Below are positions 9,742-17,239 of a stretch of DNA of 30,964 nucleotides, piece by piece. Position numbers and translations under genes: made by a program. Below the pieces are notes generated by a model. That model was not told the DNA's origin. It worked only from the letters and a program-made list of their open reading frames with translations, and ran no database searches. Origin of the DNA: SIG603 sp964370405 (GTDB lineage: Bacteria > Bacillota > Clostridia > Oscillospirales > Acutalibacteraceae); the NCBI GenBank assembly GCA_964370405.1, contig CAYJJB010000015.1:1-30964 (forward strand). The letters run 5' to 3'. The first letter of the stretch is position 1, and each line of letters begins with the position of its first letter.

Positions 9742-10512
9742 TCATGCCTCCCTGTAAATATTACTTCCACTAAAAATTTCTATCATTTCTTTTCTTAGAG
9801 CATTTGTAATATCAAGCCTTCTTTGAGGTGAAATTTCATACACATCTGCATTAAATAGATAGTTTTGAAGCACAATATCCTTTATTAGCATTTTTGTATG
9901 GAAAATGTTTGACTGATAAACATTTACATCTATAGCGTCATATTTTCTTAAGGTTTTTTCATCAATAAAATCTTGAATTGAAGTTAGATTATTATCGGTA
10001 AAAACTTTTTTGCCGCTTACATCTCTTGTAAAGCCTCTTACTCTATAATCCATTGTTATTATGTCAGAGTCAAAACTGCCTATCAAAAAATCAAGTGTTG
10101 AAAGTGGAGTAATTTCTCCACAAGTAGACACATCAATATCCACCCTAAATGTTGCAATAGAGTTTTCAGGGTGATATTCAGGATATGTATGCACTGTCAC
10201 ATGACTTTTATCAAGGTGTGCAACCATGGTTTCTCCGCTTCTATTTTCTGCCATGCTTTCCTCTGCAATTAAAAATGTAACACTTGCACCCTGAGGTTCA
10301 TAGTCTTGCTTTGAAATATTTAAAACCGTAGCACCAATCATTTCGGTAAGTCTTAAAAGTATTGCCGTTAAGCGCTCCGAATTATATTGCTCGCTAATAT
10401 ATTTAATATAGTCTTGTTGTTCCCTTGCAGTTTTGGCATAACAAATATCATAAATATTAAAACTTAGTGACTTTGTTAAATTGTTAAATCCATATAATTT
10501 TAGCTTATCCAT
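9742..10512 (-). CDS. speD: S-adenosylmethionine decarboxylase proenzyme, E. coli-like class
   Basis: Makes decarboxylated SAM, the aminopropyl donor for SpeE. The start is placed at ATG 10512 (256 residues), where GGAGGG sits 9 nt upstream. An upstream in-frame ATG at 10551 lacks a ribosome site and would fall inside a terminator-like hairpin. The protein resembles the approximately 264-residue E. coli SpeD (LYGFNNLTKSLSF, QDYEPQGASVT, DYRVRGFTRD) more than the short Bacillus/Thermotoga form. The self-cleavage site is the Ser103 of DKSH, which becomes the pyruvoyl group. The conserved STCG is at 129-132. It is the first gene of the polyamine operon and sits behind a long structured leader. 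Confidence 0.95.
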   Translation of the reverse strand: MDKLKLYGFNNLTKSLSFNIYDICYAKTAREQQDYIKYISEQYNSERLTAILLRLTEMIGATVLNISKQDYEPQGASVTFLIAEESMAENRSGETMVAHLDKSHVTVHTYPEYHPENSIATFRVDIDVSTCGEITPLSTLDFLIGSFDSDIITMDYRVRGFTRDVSGKKVFTDNNLTSIQDFIDEKTLRKYDAIDVNVYQSNIFHTKMLIKDIVLQNYLFNADVYEISPQRRLDITNALRKEMIEIFSGSNIYREA

Positions 10513-10527
10513 GGTAAAAATCCCTCC

Positions 10528-10563
10528 AAAAAATAAAAAAATGTATCGCACTTATGCGACACA
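10528..10563 (-). terminator. Terminator-like hairpin directly in front of the speD ribosome binding site
   Basis: On the minus strand the stem TCGCA/TGCGA (10546-10550 with 10555-10559, loop CTTA) extends by three more pairs across one mismatch. A 14-nt almost pure T run follows immediately and leads into GGAGGG of speD. A terminator inside a leader suggests attenuation of the operon. Confidence 0.6.
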
Positions 10564-10836
10564 CTTAAAAAACATAAATATATATACAATAGTCATATAA
10601 TACATAGTCTGTATAGCCGTAACTTACATTTACTATCCGTTTCATAAGTGTGTACAAAGTACACGTGGTTATAAGTAACCAACTGGCTATTAAAAGTAGC
10701 CAACTCATAAAATTTTGCAAAAAAGCAAATAAAAAATAAGTGCGGGAGCTCCGCTTCGGCAATAGACTGGGCCGTTAAATAGATAAATTTATCAATTAAA
10801 TTAATCCAAAAAAGCATTAATTAATTTACTAATAAG
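10564..10836 (-). promoter_or_regulatory. Structured leader of the polyamine operon
   Basis: No convincing gene is present; a 65-codon TTG-initiated frame lacks a ribosome site. Read on the minus strand, the leader holds a series of hairpins. CGGC/GCCG pairs 10771-10774 with 10757-10760. GCGG/CCGC (10751-10754 with 10742-10745) is followed by a T-rich stretch and may be a first terminator. TGGCTA/TAGCCA lies at 10684-10702, TGGTTA/TAACCA at 10666-10681, and GTGTAC/GTACAC at 10650-10664. I could not match it to a known riboswitch class. Confidence 0.5.
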
Positions 10837-10865
10837 AGAATAATATAATATAGCCAATATGTCAA
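10837..10865 (-). promoter_or_regulatory. Sigma-A-type promoter of the polyamine operon
   Basis: A perfect -35 TTGACA (10860-10865) and a -10 TATTCT (10837-10842) are separated by 17 bp on the minus strand. The implied start near 10830 gives a leader of about 320 nt before speD. Confidence 0.7.
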
Positions 10866-10936
10866 GTACTTTAGAGAAAAAAGCACAGTTTTCACCTGTT
10901 AAATTTGAATTAATTTTGCTTTAAAATTTATATTTC

Positions 10937-10964
10937 TTGACAAATTAGAAATAAAGTGTAAAAT
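10937..10964 (+). promoter_or_regulatory. Promoter of the APH-family gene
   Basis: TTGACA at 10937-10942 and TAAAAT at 10959-10964 with 16-bp spacing, about 33 bp before the ATG at 10997. It is divergent to the polyamine operon promoter. Confidence 0.7.
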
Positions 10965-10996
10965 TAGAATTATATTACTAAAAAGGAGGGTTTATC

Positions 10997-11923
10997 ATGA
11001 TAAAAACACTTAAAGATGCCATTAAATCTCAGTACGGTATAAATGCAGTACAAATAAGTCCTGTTCCCGGTGGATGGTCGGCGCTTGCCTTCATAATAAA
11101 TGCCGAAAATGATAGAAACTACTTCTTAAAAGTTTACGATAAAAAAAGAAGCTCTACTTATAAAAACATACGATATATTAGACAAATAAACAAAGTAACA
11201 GCAGAGCTTTTTTCAGAATGTGATTTAAGTGAAAACATACTTTTGCCACTTAAAACATTTAGTGGCACGTATTATCACGACACAGGCGAATATGTGCTGA
11301 CTCTCTTTAATTATCTAAACGCTACTACCGTAGCCGATAACGAGCTTTCTGCGGATAAACGTTTACAACTTGCCACAATTATAAAAAAGCTACATTACAG
11401 TGTTGATAAGCTTGAGTTTGACCCACAGTTTCCACGAGAAACATTTAATGCCGAAACAGCCCAATTTGTGCTTGACATTATAAGCCAAGAAGAAGACGAT
11501 GAAAACAGCAAAATTTTAAATATTTTATATAAATTTGAAGACAGGATACTTGAGTCAATTAATATCTGTCTTACAATTGCACAAAGGTATAAGACTGAGC
11601 CACCAAAGTTTGTCCTGTGCCACACCGATATCCATAAGTGGAACATGATGGAAAACGATGATAATTTATGGCTTATTGATTTTGAAAATTTAAAGCTTGC
11701 TCCAAAAGAAAACGATTTTTTTGCCTTAGAGGAATATCGTGACGAGCTTGAAGATGTTTACCCTGATTATAACCTTGATATAGCCTTAGTTGAATACTAT
11801 TCAAGACTTAGAGTTTTCGATGATATTTATGATGAAATTGAAGCATTAAGAGATGAGGGCATGAGCGATGATTATTATATAGAGCATGAACAAAACTTAA
11901 TTTTAGAACTTGATAAAATTTAA
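10997..11923 (+). CDS. Phosphotransferase of the APH (aminoglycoside/choline kinase-like) fold
   Basis: 308-residue cytoplasmic kinase-like protein. The Brenner motif appears as HTDIHKWN (209-216), with the usual HGD replaced by HTD but the catalytic Asp211 and Asn216 kept. The metal-binding Asp228 lies in LIDFEN. Lys45 in FLKVYD is the likely ATP-contact lysine. The GGWSA near 25-29 could be the nucleotide loop. Related families phosphorylate aminoglycosides, choline, homoserine or other small metabolites, and the actual substrate cannot be read from sequence. It has its own promoter, a strong ribosome site (AAAGGAGGG) and a strong terminator, so it is monocistronic. Resistance should not be assumed. 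Confidence 0.8.
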   Translation: MIKTLKDAIKSQYGINAVQISPVPGGWSALAFIINAENDRNYFLKVYDKKRSSTYKNIRYIRQINKVTAELFSECDLSENILLPLKTFSGTYYHDTGEYVLTLFNYLNATTVADNELSADKRLQLATIIKKLHYSVDKLEFDPQFPRETFNAETAQFVLDIISQEEDDENSKILNILYKFEDRILESINICLTIAQRYKTEPPKFVLCHTDIHKWNMMENDDNLWLIDFENLKLAPKENDFFALEEYRDELEDVYPDYNLDIALVEYYSRLRVFDDIYDEIEALRDEGMSDDYYIEHEQNLILELDKI

Positions 11924-11967
11924 AAAAATGTGGCGGTCGTATATTATCTCGACCGCCACAACTTTTT
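11922..11967. terminator. Bidirectional intrinsic terminator
   Basis: A perfect 11-bp stem (11929-11939 with 11950-11960, GC-rich TGGCGGTCG core), 10-nt loop, an A7 run on the left and a T5 run on the right. It serves the plus-strand kinase and the minus-strand yuiD gene that converge here. Confidence 0.92.
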
Positions 11968-11969
11968 AA

Positions 11970-12458
11970 TTAAAAATATAAACTTCCTGTATCAATAAAA
12001 GTATAAACACATGCAGTTGCAATGCCTAGCAGTGCACCGCATACTACCTCTACTATTCTGTGCCCTAAAGATTCATTTAGCTGAGGTATTAACTTTTTAA
12101 GCTTTTCTCTGTCTGGATGCTCTGTCTCGCCCACATAGTCCACTATATTATTTATAGCCTTAGCGTGAAGCCCTGCTGCCCACCTAACACCTGTTGCGTC
12201 ATACATGACAACAAGAGCCAGAATAAATGCCATTGCAAAGGTTGGTGAGTCAAAACCGTGGTAAAACAGTGCTGCAAGCACCACCGAACAAGTCAGCGCT
12301 GAGTGCGAGCTGGGCATTCCGCCCGAACCAGAAAGACGAGTTTTGTCAAATTTTTTATGTTCTACAAAAAATATAATTGTCTTTAATAATTGTGCAGCAA
12401 GCCACGCAATTAACCCTATATTAATCATAGGATTTGATAATAGGACATTAAAATCCAT
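11970..12458 (-). CDS. yuiD: Divergent PAP2 family membrane protein (DUF212, YuiD-like)
   Basis: 162-residue integral membrane protein matching the DUF212/YuiD family, distantly related to PAP2 acid phosphatases. Family signatures are SGSGGMPSSHSA (43-54, with Ser-His of the phosphatase-like site), YDATGVRWAAG (86-96) and LGHRIVEVVCGALLG (131-145). Hydrophobic segments lie at about 10-31, 55-66, 73-86 and 135-155. The biochemical activity of the family is not established, so a lipid-phosphate phosphatase role is only a structural inference. It is a single-gene unit with a good promoter and the shared downstream terminator. Confidence 0.88.
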   Translation of the reverse strand: MDFNVLLSNPMINIGLIAWLAAQLLKTIIFFVEHKKFDKTRLSGSGGMPSSHSALTCSVVLAALFYHGFDSPTFAMAFILALVVMYDATGVRWAAGLHAKAINNIVDYVGETEHPDREKLKKLIPQLNESLGHRIVEVVCGALLGIATACVYTFIDTGSLYF

Positions 12459-12491
12459 ATAAACTTCCTCTCTTAAATCACTTTATATTCC

Positions 12492-12521
12492 ATTGTACCT
12501 TTTTATGTCCGTACTTGTCAA
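12492..12521 (-). promoter_or_regulatory. Promoter of yuiD
   Basis: TTGACA at 12516-12521 and TACAAT at 12492-12497, spacing 18 bp, on the minus strand about 34 bp before the yuiD start. Confidence 0.65.
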
Positions 12522-12530
12522 GAAAATTAA

Positions 12531-13178
12531 CTAGATTATAGAAAAAAAGTACTCAAATATTTTAATTCCATCCACCGTGTCATCTCGTTTTTTCTCAAGG
12601 CACATTCTCTCTGGATGCCACTGTACAGCCAAAATTTTTCCATTTTTATGCTTCATACATTCTATAACTTTATCGCCACTCTCTGCCAAAATATCAAAAC
12701 ACTTTGCATTTACTTTAACCGCTTGATGATGCGCACTATTTGTGTAAAATTCTTTTCCATATATATTCTTTAAAAATGAGTCTTTTAAAAGTGTTACCAT
12801 ATGCACTTTATCAAAATCTCCACCCATTCTTGAATGTTTATCACTCTCATCTAAGTGCTGAATAAGACTTCCACCAAAATATACATTTAAAATCTGTGCA
12901 CCTCTGCAAATTCCAAGTATTGCTTTGTCATTTTCATAAAAATGCTCAATAAGCTTATATTCATCTTCATCGAGTTTATCATCAATACCCTCACTATGCA
13001 TATTTTCTTCTCCATAAAGCTTTGGATTAACATCGTCACCGCCTGTTAAAAGCAAGGCATCACAGTCACTCGCTTCATCTACGCCACTCCCAAAAATCAC
13101 TTCTGCACCTACTGCAGTTACAGCCTTATAGTAATTTATAAATTTCTCTTTGTTTCCTAAAATAAATACTCTCTTCAT
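12531..13178 (-). CDS. Class I glutamine amidotransferase-like protein, peptidase C26 / gamma-glutamyl-GABA hydrolase (PuuD-like)
   Basis: 215 residues from ATG 13178, chosen because GGGGG lies 8-10 nt upstream; a TTG at 13193 is too close to that site. The catalytic triad is visible: Cys91 in GICRGAQILNVYFGG, and His188 and Glu190 in VQWHPE. LLLTGGDDVNP at 43-52 is typical of the PuuD branch. Its best-known relative removes glutamate from gamma-glutamyl-GABA in putrescine catabolism. It sits about 2 kb from a polyamine operon, but no puuA, puuB or puuC genes are visible, so that role is only suggested. Other gamma-glutamyl substrates are equally possible. Confidence 0.82.
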   Translation of the reverse strand: MKRVFILGNKEKFINYYKAVTAVGAEVIFGSGVDEASDCDALLLTGGDDVNPKLYGEENMHSEGIDDKLDEDEYKLIEHFYENDKAILGICRGAQILNVYFGGSLIQHLDESDKHSRMGGDFDKVHMVTLLKDSFLKNIYGKEFYTNSAHHQAVKVNAKCFDILAESGDKVIECMKHKNGKILAVQWHPERMCLEKKRDDTVDGIKIFEYFFSII

Positions 13179-13195
13179 TATTAATACCCCCAATA

Positions 13196-13224
13196 TTGAT
13201 TATATCACAAATCAGTGATATAAT
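13196..13224 (+). promoter_or_regulatory. Promoter with embedded perfect inverted repeat (operator candidate)
   Basis: TTGATT at 13196-13201 and TATAAT at 13219-13224, spacing 17, point to the VanY-like gene. The spacer and -10 are covered by a perfect dyad, TTATATCAC-N6-GTGATATAA (13200-13223). Because the dyad lies between divergent genes it may control both directions; the minus side carries a TATAAT-like element at 13199-13204 without a clear -35. Confidence 0.6.
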
Positions 13225-13295
13225 TATACTATAATTTATAAAAATAGATTACAATATTACGAAATGGAGTTAAAGTCTTTACTTTTAATATTATC

Positions 13296-14030
13296 ATGAA
13301 AAAATTTAAATTCTTTAGATTGTTTTTTGCAATAATTTTCACTTTGTCGCTTAGTGGCTGTACTATTATTTCAGTGACTCAAGGCTCGCAGTCGACTGCA
13401 CTGCCTACCCCTGCGCCAACCAAAGCTACAACACCCACAGCAAACCCTACACCTACAATAGCTCCAGAGTCTGAAAAAGAGGATTTGTCAAATGTTTGGT
13501 CACTTATATTAGTAAATGACGACGTAAAACTGCCTGATGATTATACATTTACACAGGATACGGTAAACACCATGATAGTCGACGCACGAATTTCAGACGC
13601 TCTCACTTCTATGATAAATGATGCGGCAGCAGACGGTGCTTCTTTATGGATTTCTTCCACTTACAGAGATAATGAACTGCAAGGAGCACTTTATGATAGA
13701 CAAGTAAACTCATTTTTAGATCAAGGATATTCTAAAGAAGATGCTGAAATCGAGGCGGCAACTTGGGTAAAACCTGCAGGACACAGTGAACACGCAACGG
13801 GGCTTGCAATAGACTTTAACGATGTAACAGCCGAATTTGAGTTCCAATCAGGTTTTTCATGGCTTATGGAAAACGCAGCAGACTATGGCTTTATTTTAAG
13901 ATATCCAAAAGATGCTACAGAGATTACAGGAGTAAGCTATGAGCCATGGCACTTTAGATATGTTGGCGTACCATATGCGCAGGAAATAGTAGATTTAGGA
14001 GTTACCTTAGAAGAATATTTAGATAGTTGA
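13296..14030 (+). CDS. VanY/DdpX-like D-alanyl-D-alanine carboxypeptidase lipoprotein (peptidase M15B)
   Basis: 244 residues. The N-terminus is a lipoprotein signal with lipobox LSGC (Cys22), followed by a Thr/Pro-rich linker to about residue 60. The M15 zinc site is complete: SEHATGLAID (164-173) supplies His166 and Asp173, and EPWHF supplies His219. SSTYRD at 120-125 is the conserved substrate-contact segment. It should trim the terminal D-Ala from peptidoglycan stem peptides outside the membrane. No vanH/A/X or vanRS genes are nearby, so this is a housekeeping carboxypeptidase rather than evidence of glycopeptide resistance. The ribosome site is weak, but the start is supported by the classic signal peptide. 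Confidence 0.9.
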   Translation: MKKFKFFRLFFAIIFTLSLSGCTIISVTQGSQSTALPTPAPTKATTPTANPTPTIAPESEKEDLSNVWSLILVNDDVKLPDDYTFTQDTVNTMIVDARISDALTSMINDAAADGASLWISSTYRDNELQGALYDRQVNSFLDQGYSKEDAEIEAATWVKPAGHSEHATGLAIDFNDVTAEFEFQSGFSWLMENAADYGFILRYPKDATEITGVSYEPWHFRYVGVPYAQEIVDLGVTLEEYLDS

Positions 14031-14050
14031 GGTATGTAGTGAATAGCGTA

Positions 14051-14086
14051 GAAAAAGCCGACCCGAATTTTCGGGTCGGCTTTCTA
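14051..14086. terminator. Bidirectional intrinsic terminator
   Basis: A perfect 13-bp stem (14054-14066 with 14071-14083, core GCCGACCCGA), ATTT loop, with A and T runs on both sides. It ends the VanY gene and the convergent oligopeptide transporter operon. Confidence 0.93.
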
Positions 14087-14911
14087 TTATACTGTAGACA
14101 AGTCCCATTCCTCGTGGATTTTTGGAACGTCGTTTATTAGTCGTTTTGTGTATTCTGCTTTTGAACGTAGGATAACGTCATCGGCTGAACCTTGCTCAAC
14201 AAATACTCCGTGCTCCATGATGTAAACTGAATCTGAAACATAGTATGCAAGACCGATATCATGTGTGATAAAGATAATTGTCATATTAATTTCATCTCTA
14301 AGTTTTAGTAGCATGTCAAGAATTGTAGCTCTTGAGCAAGCATCTATCATAGAAGTAGGTTCGTCAGCTATAAGAATTTTTGGTTTAAGTAAGAATATTC
14401 TTGCTATCATAAGTCTTTGCATTTGACCGCCTGATAACTCGAACGGATACTTATTTGTAAGCTCTGCAAATTTAAGGTTAACGAAAGAGCAAGCCTCTGT
14501 CATCATCTCAAATTTTTTCTCATAAGGAAGGCTTCTTCCGCCCTTCATATTGATACAGTCAAGTAAAAGTGCATCAATTTTGAAGAACATGTTAAAAGTT
14601 GAGAATGGATCTTGGAATATAGCTTGTATGCCTTTCCAGTATTCTTTTTTCTTTCTTCCTGATGAAATATCTCTTGGTTTACCGTTAAAATAAATTGTAC
14701 CCTCTGTAATATTTATTAAACCTAATATCATTTTAGCAATAGTAGTTTTACCAGAACCAGACTCACCAACTATAGAGATAATTTCACCTGCGTGAAAGTC
14801 AAAGTCTACGTTGTTAACAGCCTTAGTCTTAACTTTACCCATACCAAAGATTTTTGTAACACCTTCGCCTCTTAATACGGATTCGCCAAGTACTCTTTTA
14901 TTATTTTCCAT
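14087..14911 (-). CDS. Oligopeptide/dipeptide ABC transporter ATP-binding protein (DppF/OppF-like)
   Basis: 274-residue ATPase. Walker A is GESGSGKTT (49-57), the Q-loop lies in AIFQDPFSTF (97-106), the signature is LSGGQMQR (159-166), Walker B is ILIADEPTS (179-187) and the H-loop is ITHD (215-218). The D-loop reads MIDACSR instead of the common LDVS. It is shorter than many OppF proteins and lacks the C-terminal Cys-rich peptide-transporter extension present in its partner. It overlaps the upstream ATPase gene by 11 bases and is the last gene of the operon. It energises import together with the other ATPase at the cytoplasmic face. Confidence 0.92.
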   Translation of the reverse strand: MENNKRVLGESVLRGEGVTKIFGMGKVKTKAVNNVDFDFHAGEIISIVGESGSGKTTIAKMILGLINITEGTIYFNGKPRDISSGRKKKEYWKGIQAIFQDPFSTFNMFFKIDALLLDCINMKGGRSLPYEKKFEMMTEACSFVNLKFAELTNKYPFELSGGQMQRLMIARIFLLKPKILIADEPTSMIDACSRATILDMLLKLRDEINMTIIFITHDIGLAYYVSDSVYIMEHGVFVEQGSADDVILRSKAEYTKRLINDVPKIHEEWDLSTV

Positions 14912-15914
14912 CTTTGTATACCTCCCTTAGGTAAGCGTCATCAAAGATACAACGATGCATTCTGTTTTCGCCAAACATTGTTTCGCCTATGATGTCATAA
15001 GCTTTACACTCAGGTTTTGCATATTTACATCTTGCAGCAAATCTACATCCTGTAGGTGGATTTTTAAGGTTTGGTGGTGTACCTGGAATAGCCTCAAGTT
15101 TTACATCTCTTGTGCCTTCTTCAGGTACAATGATTGAACCCATAAGTCCTTTTGAATAAGGATGAATTGGGTCAAACACCATGCTGTGTGCATCGCCTTT
15201 TTCAACAATTTGTCCTGCGTACATAACCATGATGTCGTCAGTAACATTGTAAAGTAGCGGTAATTCGTGAGTTATGAAAATCATAGATTTAATAAATCCT
15301 TTTTCCATAAGCTCTCTCATCATTTTAATAACCATTTTTTGTGATGTAACGTCAAGAGCAGATGATGGCTCATCGGCGATTAGTACTTTTGGTGAAAGAA
15401 TTGTTGATATTGCTATAACAGTTCTTTGTTTCATACCACCAGACAGTTCAACCGCATGTTTTTGAAGTACAGTTTCAGGAAGACCCAAAACAGCAAATCT
15501 TTCTCTTGCAAGGTCATAAATGTCTTTTTTGCTCATTTTTGGATGGTGAGCACGTACAACGTCTGTCACAAATTTAATTATTTTTTGTGTTGGGTTTAAG
15601 GCATTCATAGCCGCTTGCGGAATGTATGCAATTTCTTTACCCAAAATATTTTTTCTAACTTCATCAGGTTTTAAACCTGATATATTGTTACCATCTATTA
15701 TAATGTCGCCACTTCTATAATGAAGAGGTGCAAAATAATATCCCATAAGACTAAGTGCAAGTGTTGATTTACCGCAACCTGACTCACCTGCTATACCAAG
15801 AGATTTACCCTCTTCAATTTTAAGAGAAACTCCATCAACAGCAAAAACGTCTTCTTTAAAACGGGTAACATATTTAGTTTTTAAATCATTAACTTCAAGC
15901 ATTACTTTTCCCAT
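14901..15914 (-). CDS. Oligopeptide/dipeptide ABC transporter ATP-binding protein (DppD/OppD-like)
   Basis: 337-residue ATPase. Walker A is GESGCGKST (43-51). LSGGMKQR, LIADEPSSALD and FITHE are all intact. A C-terminal oligopeptide-transporter extension contains GTPPNLKNPPTGCRF with Cys residues at CRFAARC, PEC and HRC; in relatives this region can bind an iron-sulfur cluster. The start at 15914 has GGAGGG 7 nt upstream. It lies 13 nt after the permease gene and overlaps the second ATPase gene, giving the usual heterodimeric ATPase pair. Confidence 0.94.
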   Translation of the reverse strand: MGKVMLEVNDLKTKYVTRFKEDVFAVDGVSLKIEEGKSLGIAGESGCGKSTLALSLMGYYFAPLHYRSGDIIIDGNNISGLKPDEVRKNILGKEIAYIPQAAMNALNPTQKIIKFVTDVVRAHHPKMSKKDIYDLARERFAVLGLPETVLQKHAVELSGGMKQRTVIAISTILSPKVLIADEPSSALDVTSQKMVIKMMRELMEKGFIKSMIFITHELPLLYNVTDDIMVMYAGQIVEKGDAHSMVFDPIHPYSKGLMGSIIVPEEGTRDVKLEAIPGTPPNLKNPPTGCRFAARCKYAKPECKAYDIIGETMFGENRMHRCIFDDAYLREVYKDGK

Positions 15915-15927
15915 ATTATTACCCTCC

Positions 15928-17202
15928 TTAATCTCTTAGTTGTGGATTAAACACTTGGTCTAGTCCTGTATTCATTAGGTTTAGTGAGAATGAAATTAAC
16001 GCAATTACTATAACAATTGGAAGGAAGCCCCACCATGCGTCTATAATATGAGCACTAAATTGTGATGCCCAGCTCATCATTGTACCTAATGTTGTTGTTT
16101 GGTTTGTTGCAGGTCCAAGACCTAACATTGAAAGTTGTGTTTCAGACAAAATAGCTGAAGAAATTTGAAGTATAAGCGCCATTACAACATAAGATGCAAC
16201 ATAAGGTAGTATATCAAAAACAATAATTCTTGCCATTGAGTGACCTGAAAGTTTTGAAATGTTTACGTGATCTCTGTTTCTTAGCGATATAACTTGTGAA
16301 CGAACCGAACGGCAAGTCCAAGGCCAAGCTGTAATACCAATTAGAAGTCCAACAACTTCCGTACCACGGGCATTTTGTCCCACGGCATTTGCAACAAGTA
16401 TCAATATAATAAAGCTTGGTATAACTGTAAATAAGTTAGTTATAAATGTAATAAAGTTATCAACTATACCACCTGTATAACCTGCAACAAGTCCTAATGT
16501 AAGACCTATAACTGTAGCTATAAGACCTGCCATAAGACCCATACCTAGGGAAGTTTGAACAGCTGCTAAAAGTTGAGTTAACATATCTCTACCAAAGTTA
16601 TCTGTTCCTAAAATAAATGTAAAGGTATTTGCAACGTCATTTACGTTTACGAAGTCTTCACCTGTTGGGTTTACAACTCCGTTTACTTCTTCAAGTACAC
16701 CCTCTTCATTTTCTTGTGCTATAATAAATCCTTCTTCAGATAAAACTGTTTGAACTTCTTCATCAATTGCATCAAGTCTGTTTCTTTCTGCTTTTAAAAC
16801 AGTTCTAGGTGTAAGGTCTGAGTCGTATTTTTCTTGCCATGTTGTAATTAGTGTCATCATATCATCACTTGATAAAGAACCCTCTGCAACACCGCCGTAC
16901 TCATAAAGCCAGCTTATCATAGTTTGTGCGTTTTCTTCAGGAATTCTGTCGCCAATTCTTGTTGCCAAAGTATCAATATCTAGTTTAATAGCGCCACCGC
17001 CGTTTGAGTCATTTGCTTCAATAACATCAACAACGCTCACATACGTTCCGGGTGGAGTAAATAGTTTATTTGACACATTTTGCAGTGGTTCTACTGAGGT
17101 TACTAAAGGCCAAATAAATGATGCCAATAATATACTCATGAAAATTACAAAACCCACTACAAACTTTGGTGAATGAAAAATTTGTTTTAATGTATGTTTC
17201 AT
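15928..17202 (-). CDS. Peptide ABC transporter permease (DppC/OppC-like) with a large extracytoplasmic insert
   Basis: 424 residues, against about 300 for typical DppC. TM1 is at about 14-35. The conserved LGTDNFGRD that starts the permease core is pushed to 198-206. Between them, residues about 55-195 form an extra, charged, mostly soluble segment facing outside. The core keeps about five membrane segments and the EAA-like loop near SKLSGHSMARIIVFDILP. The C-terminus (GLDQVFNPQLRD) is typical of the family. It pairs with the upstream DppB-like permease. The insert is unusual, and I do not recognise its fold. Confidence 0.9.
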   Translation of the reverse strand: MKHTLKQIFHSPKFVVGFVIFMSILLASFIWPLVTSVEPLQNVSNKLFTPPGTYVSVVDVIEANDSNGGGAIKLDIDTLATRIGDRIPEENAQTMISWLYEYGGVAEGSLSSDDMMTLITTWQEKYDSDLTPRTVLKAERNRLDAIDEEVQTVLSEEGFIIAQENEEGVLEEVNGVVNPTGEDFVNVNDVANTFTFILGTDNFGRDMLTQLLAAVQTSLGMGLMAGLIATVIGLTLGLVAGYTGGIVDNFITFITNLFTVIPSFIILILVANAVGQNARGTEVVGLLIGITAWPWTCRSVRSQVISLRNRDHVNISKLSGHSMARIIVFDILPYVASYVVMALILQISSAILSETQLSMLGLGPATNQTTTLGTMMSWASQFSAHIIDAWWGFLPIVIVIALISFSLNLMNTGLDQVFNPQLRD

Positions 17203-17239
17203 TTTAATCCTCCTATATTAGTTGTATTTTAATAATTAA

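Noticed and set aside
10565..10762. A 65-codon TTG-initiated hydrophobic frame in the speD leader, considered as a leader peptide
   Set aside because: No ribosome site precedes the TTG or the internal ATG, and the sequence is better explained by the hairpin series. It remains a weak possibility.
10997..11923. Calling the APH-fold protein an antibiotic resistance enzyme
   Set aside because: Only fold motifs are visible and the Brenner motif is atypical (HTD); there is no resistance context.
12531..13178. Assignment as a putrescine-catabolic puuD linked to the polyamine operon
   Set aside because: Other puu genes are absent and the gene is a separate transcription unit; kept only as a class I amidotransferase/C26 hydrolase.
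13296..14030. Calling the VanY-like gene part of a vancomycin resistance cluster
   Set aside because: No vanR, vanS, vanH, vanA/B or vanX gene is nearby; M15B carboxypeptidases are common housekeeping enzymes.
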